Shown: positions 18,339-27,190 of the stretch, one piece after another | How the letters are laid out: the number at the start of each line of letters is the position of its first letter | Numbering within the stretch: position 1 is the stretch's first letter | Origin: Rhizocola hellebori | GTDB lineage: Bacteria > Actinomycetota > Actinomycetes > Mycobacteriales > Micromonosporaceae | NCBI RefSeq assembly: GCF_016862955.1 | Contig: NZ_BONY01000050.1 | Coordinates: 1 to 64,000 of the forward strand | Direction of reading: 5' to 3' | DNA length: 64,000 nucleotides | Notes under the pieces: model-generated | What the model saw: the letters and a program-made list of their open reading frames with translations, nothing else | What the model was told of the DNA's origin: nothing | The model's database searches: none | Translations under genes and position numbers: made by a program

Positions 18339-20087
18339 ATGCCCGCTCAACCGCTGACCGACATCGTCGCGTCACACACCACGGCGCACCCGAGGGCCAA
18401 CGTCGAAGTCCTGGAAAGGGCCTATGAGACGGCCAGTCGACTGCATGCCGGCCGGCAACCCAGGTCCGGCGTGGACTACGTCACGCCTTCACTGGCCGTC
18501 GCCCTGATAGTCGCCGATCTGGGCATGGACACGACCACCCTGGCGGCGGCGCTGTTGCAAGACACGATCGAGGAGGCCGACTACACGCTGGCCGAGCTCC
18601 GCGCAGATTTCGGAAATGACGTGGCCTCGGTCGTCGATGGGCTGGTCAAGCTGGACAAGGTGAAGCTGGGCGACTCGGCCAAGGCTGAGACGATCCGCAC
18701 GATGCTGGTTTCGACCGCCAGGGATCCGCGGGTACTGGTGGTCAGGCTGGCCGATCGGCTGCACAGCATGCGCACGTTGAGTGTCCTGCCGCCACCCGAG
18801 CGGGAGCAGAAGGCGCGGGAGACGCTGGAGATCCTGGCACCGCTGGCGCACCGGCTGCGCTTGAACACGGTCAAGTGCGAGTTGGAGGACCTATCGTTCG
18901 CCACCCTGTCTCCCGAGCGGTTCGAGAAGATCCGGCTGCAGCTCATAGAGCAGTACCCGCAACGGGACAACGTGTTGCGTGAGGTCGTCGATCGGCTGCG
19001 CCATGACCTGCGCTCAGCGAAGATCGACGCGAAGGTGACCGGGCGGCTTAAGCACCTTTACTCGATCCACCAGAAGATGGTCGAACAGAGTCTTGCCTTC
19101 GAGCAGATCCATGACCTGGTGGGCGTGCGGATCCTGGTCGACACCGTGCACGACTGCCATGCCGTGCTGGGCGTGATCCACGCGTCCTGGCAGCAGGTGC
19201 CGGGCGGGTTCGAGGACTACATCACCACGCCCAAGATGAACCTGTACCAGTCGCTGCACACGACGGTGACCGGGCCGACCGGCAAACCGGTGGAGATGCA
19301 GATCCGCACCCACACCATGCACAGCACAGCCGAGTACGGAATCGCCGCCTATTGGGGCGACAAGGAAGGCGAGGATTCCACGATGGCCGGTCCACCGGCG
19401 GCAGACACCGACGGCATGAGCTGGCTACGGCAACTGCTGGACTGGCAGCCGCGGACCAGCGACCCTGGCGAGTCCCTCGACGCGCTGCGCCACGATCTGT
19501 CCAACCAGGAGCCCATCGTGCACCAGCTGGTCGCCAGCGGTGATGCTGCCGGCGACAAACCTTCGGTGCAAACCCCGGCGCCACAGCCACATCGCCGTAA
19601 CATCTGGCCGTGCGTCGAGGCTGAAGGCTACGGGGCCACATTGGTCACCCTGGCCCGCTGCTGCACGCCGATCCCGGGCGACACCATTTTCGGGTCCATG
19701 ACCCGCTCGGGCGGGATCAACGTCCATCGCGAGGACTGCACCAACTCGCAGGAGCTGAAAACGCAAACCAACCTGCTGGTCGAGGTGTCGTGGAAGCTGA
19801 CAGCCGGGTCGATGTTCCTGGTGGCCATCCAAGTGGAGGCATCGGACCGGCACCAGCTGCTCGCCGACATCACCCGGGCGCTATCCGAGCAGCCGATCGA
19901 CCTCCTGTCGGCGACGGTGACCACCACCGGCGACCAGATGGTGGTGAGCCGCATAAGTTTTGAGATGGCCGACCCGAAACACCTGGGCCGCCTGCTTAAC
20001 GCGGTGCGCAACGTCGAGGGCGTTGTCGACGTCTACAGCGTGACAGCCGACGAGAAAGCCGCACCCCAACCAGATTCGCCCACCTGA
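18339..20087 (+). CDS. Short, hydrolase-dead RelA/SpoT homologue lacking TGS and helical domains
   Basis: The start at 18339 has GGAGG 7 bases upstream. The product has 582 residues, against roughly 790-840 for standard actinobacterial Rel. An HD-type hydrolase domain (about 20-190) comes first, but its metal and catalytic residues are changed. The His of the usual THP motif reads TPS (residues 49-51). The HDxxED motif reads QDTIEE (74-79). RLHNMRT reads RLHSMRT (Asn to Ser at 143). The ppGpp synthetase domain (about 230-345) keeps GRLKH, HDLVGVRIL, LYQSLHT and VEMQIRT, so pyrophosphate transfer from ATP to GDP/GTP is plausible. The RFKD motif of bifunctional enzymes is GFED here (290-293), closer to the acidic motif of RelA-type enzymes. 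After LLDWQ the TGS and helical domains are missing. A Cys-containing zinc-finger domain (LARCCTPIPGD, about 439-449) and a C-terminal ACT domain follow. Confidence 0.9.
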   Translation: MPAQPLTDIVASHTTAHPRANVEVLERAYETASRLHAGRQPRSGVDYVTPSLAVALIVADLGMDTTTLAAALLQDTIEEADYTLAELRADFGNDVASVVDGLVKLDKVKLGDSAKAETIRTMLVSTARDPRVLVVRLADRLHSMRTLSVLPPPEREQKARETLEILAPLAHRLRLNTVKCELEDLSFATLSPERFEKIRLQLIEQYPQRDNVLREVVDRLRHDLRSAKIDAKVTGRLKHLYSIHQKMVEQSLAFEQIHDLVGVRILVDTVHDCHAVLGVIHASWQQVPGGFEDYITTPKMNLYQSLHTTVTGPTGKPVEMQIRTHTMHSTAEYGIAAYWGDKEGEDSTMAGPPAADTDGMSWLRQLLDWQPRTSDPGESLDALRHDLSNQEPIVHQLVASGDAAGDKPSVQTPAPQPHRRNIWPCVEAEGYGATLVTLARCCTPIPGDTIFGSMTRSGGINVHREDCTNSQELKTQTNLLVEVSWKLTAGSMFLVAIQVEASDRHQLLADITRALSEQPIDLLSATVTTTGDQMVVSRISFEMADPKHLGRLLNAVRNVEGVVDVYSVTADEKAAPQPDSPT

Positions 20088-20185
20088 CAACACCGGCAGC
20101 CAGGTCGGCTCACCGATCCGCAGCGTCTACCGGTGGCAGGTGGGGCGCAGGAATGGCCGGGCGCCTTCAATGCCACCGCCGCGGG

Positions 20186-20479
20186 CTACCCGGCGCTTGA
20201 GGCACATGTCCTTTCGAACCACACTTGTGACACCCGGAGATCCGCGCCGGCAACCGCACCCACCTGGATTGGATTGCCGCAGAAACTCGCTGGCTCAGCC
20301 ATCGCGGACGTCTGTCCGGACGGCCGATTCCGATGGCGACCATCATCGCAACAATCCATACATGGGAATTCGTCGTTGTTCAGCGTATCGATGACGGTGT
20401 CGAGCGCCGGGCTGTACGTACCGGAAAGGGCGTTGGGGTCCTTGTCTTTGCTTGCGTTGTTATCGGACTCGGGCGACAT
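20186..20479 (-). CDS. Possible small Cys-cluster protein in the 20088-20921 gap
   Basis: A 97-residue frame starts with a polar, low-GC stretch (SPESDNNASKDKDPNALSG) followed by a helix-like segment and the motif PCMDCCDDG. AGGAG directly abuts the ATG, too close for a normal ribosome binding site. The first 55 residues look protein-like, the rest less so. Around 20520-20710 on the plus strand two neighbouring frames also look weakly coding, as if from a frameshifted remnant. Nothing else is supported in this 830-bp gap. Confidence 0.3.
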   Translation of the reverse strand: MSPESDNNASKDKDPNALSGTYSPALDTVIDTLNNDEFPCMDCCDDGRHRNRPSGQTSAMAEPASFCGNPIQVGAVAGADLRVSQVWFERTCASSAG

Positions 20480-20921
20480 CTCCTAGAACGGCGCCCGGGA
20501 TGCGCTCGGGACGAGGCGGATGGCACTCAGCGGAATCGGCGAGGCAAGGATCACCGGGCGGCCGGTCACCGACGACGGCCTGCGCTACCACCACCAGGTC
20601 TTCGCCGACTCGCTGGCGCGACGAGGTGAAGCACCGGCTGACGTCGGCGGATTTCCGCGCTCGGATGTCGGCAGAACAAGCGCGAAGATGAACTCTTCCA
20701 GCGACCGTGCGCACGCTGGATCCGGGGCGGGTTCCCGCGCTTCCCCCGTGGCCTAGCCATCTCACATCGTCTCAGATTCGGCCGAACCGCTGTGTAGCCC
20801 TGAATCATGGCTGACAGAGGAATCGTCGCAAGCCGGTCGTTTCCCAGAGCCTGCGAACCGCTATGACTCAAGCTGGCGGCACTGCCCGGCGGCACCCGCC
20901 TCATGGAAGGAATCTGCACTC

Positions 20922-21431
20922 GTGAAGCGTCAGATCATGGCCCTCGGAGCTGCCATCCTCACCTCCGTCGCCCTCACCTTCGTCCCCGCGACTGCCGCGA
21001 ATGCAGCGGGGCCGGAGGCACCCCAGACCGCTACGCCCGGCGGGCACCACGGATGGGATGTGTGCACCACCCTGCGGTCCCCGATCCCCAACCAATCAAC
21101 CGGATACCGTGACACCGTCGACGCCTGCTTCGAGAAGCAGGGCGACGTGTTTACGATGTTGGATATCGCTCGCATTTCCTGGGGAGACCCCGGAAACGCC
21201 TGGATTCAATGGACCAACGAACTCAAGGATTCAGGCGGTACCTGGCGCTACTACAGGAGCGGCGAGTGCTGGCTATCCGGAACGATGACGGAAGGTCACT
21301 GCGACAAGAATTTCTATGAGAACACCACCTCACCAAACGCCAAAGGCGGGGTAGGAAGCCGGCTCATCTTCAAGGCCTGCCACTCCTTTTATGGATGCAG
21401 CTCGCCGGTCTACGCAACAAATGACGAATAA
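20922..21431 (+). CDS. Secreted Cys-containing protein, family unknown
   Basis: A 169-residue precursor starting at GTG 20922, with GGAAGGA about 10 bases upstream. The Sec signal peptide (MKRQIMALGAAILTSVALTF) ends with an ANA-A cleavage site near residue 28. The mature domain of about 140 residues has seven Cys, probably several disulfides, and many Trp/Tyr residues (AWIQWTNEL, TWRYYRSGECW). It looks like a compact beta-rich extracellular protein. I do not recognise the family and no partner gene is adjacent. Confidence 0.75.
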   Translation: MKRQIMALGAAILTSVALTFVPATAANAAGPEAPQTATPGGHHGWDVCTTLRSPIPNQSTGYRDTVDACFEKQGDVFTMLDIARISWGDPGNAWIQWTNELKDSGGTWRYYRSGECWLSGTMTEGHCDKNFYENTTSPNAKGGVGSRLIFKACHSFYGCSSPVYATNDE

Positions 21432-21547
21432 ATCCTTGACCGCTAATTGATGCCGGCCACCCTCTTTCGCCCCAGAGCCTGACTGCGGCAACAAGCAAAG
21501 CCGCCGCTGGCACACCATCCACCGACAAATTCGTGAGAGATCCCACA

Positions 21548-21579
21548 GACTTCCCCTTTTCACCGGAGGAGGGGAAGTC
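21548..21579. terminator. Stem-loop, 9-bp perfect arms
   Basis: GACTTCCCC (21548-21556) and GGGGAAGTC (21571-21579) pair perfectly around a 14-base loop, about 115 bp after the stop of the secreted protein gene at 21431. It is the likely terminator of that transcript. The surrounding 21432-21747 holds no convincing gene. Confidence 0.5.
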
Positions 21580-21747
21580 CCTTTAGGGTTGGGTGGCCCA
21601 GGGGTTTTCACCCATGGGGCTCCCGCAGATCGCAGCATGCAAGCTCGCCGATATCTAAGCCACTTCAGCAACGCGGCGCTGGGAACGTTCTGCCCCGGTC
21701 ACGGCGTTCCCCATCCGGCCTCGCAGCTCGCTCCGCTCACGTGAGCT

Positions 21748-21969
21748 CTAATCTGGTGCAGGTTCGGTGAGAGACAAGGTCAAAAGCGCAAACTGTCGAT
21801 AGATCACAGGGATGTGCGTGTTCTGCGTGTCGCGACTTTGTCCTATATGGACGGAGCGCGTGCCGTTCCCACAATGCAAGCAGATTTGCCCGCCATCGAG
21901 TAGATGGCGTATGTCCAGCAGGTCTAAGGTGGCGCTCACCCGCCGGAGGGTAATCGGTACACGGCGCAT
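21748..21969 (-). CDS. Possible small CxxC protein, 73 residues
   Basis: The frame has balanced composition and a CLHCGNG segment (DLLDIRHLLDGGQICLHCGN). A second frame starting at 21991 covers the same DNA but is Arg/His-rich. There is no clear ribosome binding site; an AT-rich run (ATATATAACG) lies upstream of 21991. Low confidence. Confidence 0.3.
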   Translation of the reverse strand: MRRVPITLRRVSATLDLLDIRHLLDGGQICLHCGNGTRSVHIGQSRDTQNTHIPVIYRQFALLTLSLTEPAPD

Positions 21970-22052
21970 TAAATTCAGCCGCCGTTGACATCGTTATATA
22001 TTTGCGGAAGCCCTGGCGTCGGCGTTCACAGTCAACGAGGCAGAAGGAAACG

Positions 22053-23222
22053 TCAGCTCTTGCGCCAAATCAGCGGTGGGTAGCCCATCCGGCCACCTAT
22101 CACGACGGTCGCATCGCGGTTCATCGCCACCGGTCTGGCCTGTCCTGGCTTGGCGTCGGCCGGCAGGGGCAACTCGGTGACGGTGCCATCGGGCCCGATG
22201 AGCGTCGGCGTCATCAGTGTCGCCGACTTGATGAGGACCGTACCGTCGTCGGCGGCCGACGCCGACCCATCATAGCCGGGGTAGGTTCTCAGCTCCCCGG
22301 TGCGCAGGTCCCATCGCGCGGGCAATGTCGACGGCGTTGCCGTGTCCGACTTATACAGAGCGCCGGCAGCCCATTGAGCATTCACCTGCAGGGCCACGCC
22401 ATGCGGGTGGCTGCCCAGCGTGGGCAGCTTACGGAGAGCCCCATTCGGCTCCCACACGCATGGGTCACCACCGTGGTCCCCGATACTGCCGCTGACGAAT
22501 CTGGCATCGTTGATGCCGTGGGCGAATTGCCGATCCTCCACCGTTTCCAGCACCTTGGCCGCGCGCGGCTCAGCCGCCGTCCAGACGACCGCTCTGACCG
22601 GGCTCGAGGAGACGGACGGCGCGGAGACTCCGGCGAGGTCGCCATGGCTGTTGATACCGTTGACGTTGAGCACCTTGTCCCCGTCGGGCGCGGGGAGCAT
22701 CGTCAACACGCCGTCGCGGTATTGCCACGCCTGCTGCTCGCCACCGGCCCCCCATCTGCTGTAGCTGCCGACCGCCACGCCGCTGGAGTTGACGGCCAGC
22801 AGGACGAAGTTGTTGGCCCGCGCCGGTGGGGAAATGATGGTGGGAACCCCATTGTCCCAGAGGATGGATTGTTGGTCGGTTTCCTTGTCGATGAACCCGC
22901 CGATGAAGCGGCCGGTGGGGTCGATGGCGGTGACGTTGACATTCTCGTCGATTCCGGCTGGCAGCGGCAGGCGCTCCACCTTCCACACCGCGCTGACCGC
23001 CGGTGGAGAAGATGGCGCAGCGGCTACGGGTTCCGGTGCGTTGCGGCCAAACGCGGCTGCGGTGATCCCCATCGCCAAGGCGGTCGTGCCCGCCGCGGCG
23101 CCGATCATGATGCGGCGACGGCGTTGCCCCGCACGCTTGGCCCGGCGCAGCAACCCCTCGGCGGTGACGCCGCTAGGCGGGACAGGGATCGACTCTAGCG
23201 CAGCGGTTAGATGTTCGGTCAT
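22053..23222 (-). CDS. Membrane-anchored repeat protein overlapping a SigE-like sigma gene
   Basis: The ATG at 23222 overlaps the sigma-factor stop by 4 bases (ATGA) and has AAGGAG 6 bases upstream. The 389-residue product has a short cytoplasmic N-terminus (about 37 residues), one membrane span (IMIGAAAGTTALAMGITAAAF) and a large extracytoplasmic part. That part is built of beta repeats with INSHGDLAG/INDARFVSG and AVNSSGVAVGS elements, the pattern of HAF/propeller-type repeats. The arrangement matches actinobacterial sigma/anti-sigma-like pairs, so the short N-terminus may contact the sigma factor while the repeats sense something outside. No classical zinc anti-sigma motif is present. Confidence 0.75.
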   Translation of the reverse strand: MTEHLTAALESIPVPPSGVTAEGLLRRAKRAGQRRRRIMIGAAAGTTALAMGITAAAFGRNAPEPVAAAPSSPPAVSAVWKVERLPLPAGIDENVNVTAIDPTGRFIGGFIDKETDQQSILWDNGVPTIISPPARANNFVLLAVNSSGVAVGSYSRWGAGGEQQAWQYRDGVLTMLPAPDGDKVLNVNGINSHGDLAGVSAPSVSSSPVRAVVWTAAEPRAAKVLETVEDRQFAHGINDARFVSGSIGDHGGDPCVWEPNGALRKLPTLGSHPHGVALQVNAQWAAGALYKSDTATPSTLPARWDLRTGELRTYPGYDGSASAADDGTVLIKSATLMTPTLIGPDGTVTELPLPADAKPGQARPVAMNRDATVVIGGRMGYPPLIWRKS

Positions 23223-23719
23223 GTCAGGCTCCTTGACCCGTCGGAGGTGAGCAGGCGGCGCATGGCTTCCAACCCGCGCGAGGTCTGCGATTTCACGTTG
23301 CCGGTGGAACAGCGCAGGGCGGCGGCAGTGTCTTCGACCGACAGGTCGCAAAGAAACCGCAGCACTAGCACCTCACGCTGGCCCCGTGGCAGATTGCGCA
23401 GGGTGGTGTAGAGGTTGTCGGCCTCGAAAGCGGGCTGGTCAGGCGCCGCGCGTTCAGGCGCGGCGTGTCCCAGCAACACCTTGGACCAGCTGTGGCGTCT
23501 CTCGTCAAGAAAGTGACGCATCAGCATCCGGTGTACGTAGGCGTCCAGGTTGTCGGCAGCGCGAGCGCGGCGCCAATGCCGGTAGAGCGAAGTCATCGTG
23601 GCCTGGACCACGTCGTCGGCTCGGTGGCCGTCACCGCACAGCAGGTAGGCCGCGCGGTGCAGCCGCGGCAGGCGTGCCGTCACATAGTCGACGTACTCGC
23701 GATCGTCGTCAAGCCCCAT
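23219..23719 (-). CDS. RNA polymerase sigma factor, SigE-family ECF
   Basis: A 166-residue two-domain sigma factor. Region 2 (about 8-75) contains LHRAAYLLCGDGHRADDVVQ and NLDAYVHRMLMR. Region 4 (about 105-160) contains LPRGQREVLVLRFLCDLSVE and an HTH with STGNVKSQTSRGLEAM. The length and pattern fit the actinomycete SigE-family (ECF) group. AGGAG precedes the ATG at 23719. It is translationally coupled to the downstream membrane protein, which probably modulates it. The regulon is unknown. Confidence 0.92.
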   Translation of the reverse strand: MGLDDDREYVDYVTARLPRLHRAAYLLCGDGHRADDVVQATMTSLYRHWRRARAADNLDAYVHRMLMRHFLDERRHSWSKVLLGHAAPERAAPDQPAFEADNLYTTLRNLPRGQREVLVLRFLCDLSVEDTAAALRCSTGNVKSQTSRGLEAMRRLLTSDGSRSLT

Positions 23720-24138
23720 CGATCACTCCTATCAGTGTCCACCCAGCCGACGGGCCAAGCCGCCCGCCAGGTTGCACCTCCGGCAAAGTCTGCGAAACAA
23801 GCGATGGCCCGACCAGAACACGTGCTTTCTTGAGGCGGTGCGGAGAAAGAGTTTGCCCTGCAGGCGCGCGGCGTGACACCAGTGGGGTGCGCTAGGCGAG
23901 ATCTGGCGACTGCACCTCGACGACCGGCCCGACCTGACGGGTCAACACCTGACGGGACAGCCCCGGAGCCGTCAGTGTAGATCGAGGTGGCCCGCGCAGC
24001 GGATAGCGGCGGCCGGTTTCCAGGTTGCGGAAACGGCAGCATCCGCACCCTGTATCGCCAAATGCAACCCCGGCGCACCATGGACCGCAGCACCTGAACC
24101 CGGCTCAAGCCGCTGCCTCCATCGCACCCCGCCCCGCC

Positions 24139-24230
24139 GACCTCAACTACGACGTGCAGACCTCCCTGGCCGTCCGAGCCGCATGCCCACAACTGGATCG
24201 GCTCGCCAGCCACATCACCGCATTCGCCAA
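24139..24230 (+). mobile_element. Short remnant of an ISL3-type transposase
   Basis: About 30 codons read DVQTSLAVRAACPQLDRLAS followed by HITAFA. This matches the segment before the last catalytic region of ISL3-family transposases (pattern R-A-x-C-P-x-L-x-x-L-A-x-H-V-x-x-F-A). Similarity ends abruptly on both sides and no terminal repeats are seen. The assignment is from memory of the family pattern. The rest of 23720-24636 shows no gene. Confidence 0.4.
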
Positions 24231-24636
24231 TGCGCCGCGCTGGCCTCGGCCACCACCCAGCGCGGCAGCAACACCAGCCTGTTCCAGTCGTCCTGCGCAA
24301 GCTCGCCCTTGGCCGTCACACCCGCGACGGTAGCCCACGGCCGGGCAATGTCCGCTTAGGACGCATGGGCTTTCGACGCAGTAAAGATGTGCTGCTGGAC
24401 CGGGTACGAGGCCGACTTCGTCACCGTGCAACCCGGCCAACAGCCCACTCCCCCGCGCCATCACCGCCACCCTGACCCTGGCAGCAGCACCGGCGGGCAT
24501 ATGTGTGCGCTGACCGGATACGCGTCACGACACTTCCCCGCAGTCCGATTCGGCTATATGTGCCGCTCTTTGTAAGGACGGTGCTTTGCCATCACGGATG
24601 ACATCTACGTTTGCGACAGGACCGAACCCAGTAGGT

Positions 24637-24821
24637 GCTGACCTTCTGGCACCGGCCGCTTGCACGCCATGACCGACGCGTTCACCGAGGCCGGTTTCCG
24701 CATCGCGGTCATCAGTGAGCCGCCCTTCTCGCTTGACACTCCCCGCGAGCTCCTCCCGCCCGGCATCGGCGACCGAGCAGCCTTCATCTGCTTCCTCTTC
24801 TTCGCCCTGGACGCACGCTGA
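24637..24821 (+). pseudogene. 3' end of a SAM-dependent methyltransferase gene, frameshifted
   Basis: From ATG 24669 to TGA 24821 the frame encodes a typical class I methyltransferase C-terminus: TDAFTEAGFRIAVISEPP, then ICFLFFALDAR. Just upstream, in the neighbouring frame, VLTFWHRPL is the preceding element of the same family. One extra T in CGGCCGCTTGCAC separates the two. A stop codon precedes this and no catalytic domain is left, so the gene is a decayed remnant. Confidence 0.6.
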
Positions 24822-24969
24822 CGTCGCAGGCACTCCCGACCTCAAACCGGCGTCGTCCTTCTGCTACACAATCACGCCAGCAGCGTCCACGACCTCGTCT
24901 GGATTCGCCGTGATGAGGGCGTTCGCGGCCGCGTCTCACTTCCGATCGATATCAGCACCGTGTGAGTCC

Positions 24970-26073
24970 TCAAGGCAGCCGCAGCGGGACGATTAGGTAG
25001 CGCAGGCGTGTTGGGTCATCACCGCTGGGGTCGCTGAACACGGTGGGGCGTATGCCCGCCTGAATTTGCATCGTTACGGCGCTGCTGGTGAAGCCTTGCA
25101 GAGCGTCGGCAAGATATCCGGCGTTGTAGGTGGCGGTGCAATGTCCACCGCGGACGGTAGCCTTGATCGTTTCCTCTGATTCTCCGGCTTGCTCGTCGCC
25201 GCCACGTATCACCACGATCCCATCGCCCAGGTGCAGGGACACCCGGCCCTGCGATCCGCTGTAAAGCGTCGCGCGGGCAACGGCCGCGGCCAGTGATCGG
25301 GCGTCGATCGTCGCGGTGGCCTCGGGCTCGGCTAGGAACAATTGCTGCACCTGCTCGTCGGGGTAGGGCTGGGCCAGCGCGGCGCATCGCACGCTCACGC
25401 CGGGCCACGCGATAGCAAACTGGTGCGCATCGGCATGCAGGGTGACCACAGCGGTAGCGCCGGCCAGCTTGACCGTGTCAGCCAGGAAGCCGGCCGGTAC
25501 CAGCACATCAATCTCACCGGTGGGCGACCAGGGCGGTGCCGCGGCCGCCATCCGGAACCGGTCGGTGGCGACCATGGACAGACCTTCGTTGCGGCCACGC
25601 AACCGGACCCCGGTAAAGATAGGCAGGGCATCGCTTTGGGCAGCGGCGCCGGCGACCGCGATGGCGGTTGCGTGCAGGTTCTTGCCGTCGATGGTGCCAG
25701 CGGTGGCAGGCAGATCGTCCAAAGCAGGCAAGGCAGATTGGTCCAGCAGGGGCAAGGCGAACCGCGCGTTGGGCGTGCGGATGGCCAGCCGGGAGCCTTC
25801 AGCGGTCAACCGGATCTCGGCCGCATCCAGCGCCGCGACGGTGGCAGCCAGGTTGCGCCGCGATACCAGCACGCACCCGGTCTCATAACCGGTGCAGGGC
25901 AAGGTGACCCGGACCGTGACGTGACCATCGGTCCCGGTCAGATCGAGGGCGTCAGTGTGCACCGTGAGCAAGACCGCCGAGGTGTTGGCCGAGGTCGCGC
26001 GCGGCGACAGCGCCCGCACGACAAGCGCGGCGGCCCAAGCGAGCCGTGCTGTGATCACAGTCAGATCAGCCAT
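24970..26073 (-). CDS. DNA polymerase III beta-clamp-like protein (DnaN paralogue)
   Basis: A 367-residue sliding-clamp homologue with three clamp-like domains. Recognisable elements are VLLTVHTDALDLTGTDGHV in domain 1, PIFTGVRLRGRNEGLSMVAT, then DRFRMA in domain 2, and the C-terminal RLRYLIVPLRLP, equivalent to the clamp's terminal hydrophobic-cleft segment. Sequence between motifs is divergent, and the dnaA-dnaN-recF context of the main clamp is absent. This suggests a second, specialised clamp, for example for repair or an accessory polymerase. No polymerase gene is adjacent, so the role is inferred from family only. Confidence 0.85.
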   Translation of the reverse strand: MADLTVITARLAWAAALVVRALSPRATSANTSAVLLTVHTDALDLTGTDGHVTVRVTLPCTGYETGCVLVSRRNLAATVAALDAAEIRLTAEGSRLAIRTPNARFALPLLDQSALPALDDLPATAGTIDGKNLHATAIAVAGAAAQSDALPIFTGVRLRGRNEGLSMVATDRFRMAAAAPPWSPTGEIDVLVPAGFLADTVKLAGATAVVTLHADAHQFAIAWPGVSVRCAALAQPYPDEQVQQLFLAEPEATATIDARSLAAAVARATLYSGSQGRVSLHLGDGIVVIRGGDEQAGESEETIKATVRGGHCTATYNAGYLADALQGFTSSAVTMQIQAGIRPTVFSDPSGDDPTRLRYLIVPLRLP

Positions 26074-26313
26074 GCCCGCAAGCTACCGGCCGGGTCCGAC
26101 ACTCCCAGGGGATACCGACCGCACAGCGTGGACCAGAGCTGAGCCGCTTCGATGATGACGGTGACGGTCTTGCCCGCATGGCGCCTGCCGAGCCTGAGGA
26201 AAGGTCCAAGAATGTCGATGGTGCTGCAGCGGATGCACTGACATGCCGTTGTTGAGGACCTCTCCGCTAGCCTGACCGTCAACGCGCAGCAACCGGGGCG
26301 GGTTAGCTGTCAG

Positions 26314-26907
26314 TCATGTGTGGTTGCCCAGTCGTCGCCGCACCACACGCCGCCGCAGGGTGGGCGAGGCCACTACCTCGTAACCGGCCGCGAGGAAGAC
26401 CTGCACCAGCCCGACCGAGGCCTCGTCCCAGATCACGGTCTTGCCCGGCGGCGGCTCGATCGGGTAGCCCTCCAAGACGCGGGCGCCGACCTGCTCGCCG
26501 TACTCGACGGTGGCGGCGGCCAGCTCGTAGGTCAGCCCCGACTGTCGCCGGCCCTTGCGCACGACGAAACACGTGACAGACCAGACGCCCTCCAGCTCGG
26601 GGTCCATCCGCATCCACGCCTGCTTGCGGGTCCACAGCCTGGGGTAATTCTCCCGCGGCTCGACCGCGACCCAGCCGGCCGCCTGGCCGTCGACGTAACC
26701 GATCAGCCCAGAGGTCGGTCCGGCGGTGCCGCAGGCGGTTTGCTCCAGCAACGCGGCATCCCTCTGCTCCTGGGTGGTGTCGCGCCAGATCCAGCCGGGC
26801 ACCTTCAGCGCTTGGCAACGGCACTTGTGGGCTGCCCCCGTGGCGAAGACCGCCTCGACGTCCTCTCTCGCTGCTTGATTGGCCGGGAGCCAGGTGAAAT
26901 CGGGCAT
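26314..26907 (-). CDS. GNAT-like N-acetyltransferase
   Basis: A 197-residue protein. SGLIGYVDGQAAGWVAVEPR is the strand 2-4 region, VWSVTCFVVRKGRRQSGLTY the acetyl-CoA loop (a degenerate Q/RxxGxG/A, here RRQSGL), and VGLVQVFLAAGYEVVA the C-terminal element. This fits a divergent GNAT subgroup common in actinomycetes. GGTGG precedes the ATG. The 240 bp to the clamp gene hold no gene. Substrate unknown. Confidence 0.82.
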   Translation of the reverse strand: MPDFTWLPANQAAREDVEAVFATGAAHKCRCQALKVPGWIWRDTTQEQRDAALLEQTACGTAGPTSGLIGYVDGQAAGWVAVEPRENYPRLWTRKQAWMRMDPELEGVWSVTCFVVRKGRRQSGLTYELAAATVEYGEQVGARVLEGYPIEPPPGKTVIWDEASVGLVQVFLAAGYEVVASPTLRRRVVRRRLGNHT

Positions 26908-27190
26908 GCGACCACCCTAAGGTCCCAGCCAGACAACTTTGAAGCCGCACCCGCACCCGCTGTCGCAGATCGCAAACCCGAGCCACGATGACGCGCCGCC
27001 GGCTGCTCCAACTGGCACCAACAAGTAGCGGCTCAGACAATCCCGCTCTTTGAAGCCACCATCATCCAGTCGAATGCCCAGTACTGCAGGCAAAATGCAT
27101 GGGCGCCAATGGTTTAGAGGCCTCTGTCGAGATCAACCCGAAGCGATCTAGGCATCTGGTCTTACCGATGAGCGGACCGCCCGGACGGAC

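Noticed and set aside
21330-21671. Minus-strand frame with PGPPNPKGTSPPP
   Set aside because: It overlaps the secreted gene's 3' end and the stem-loop; low-complexity composition and no start signal.
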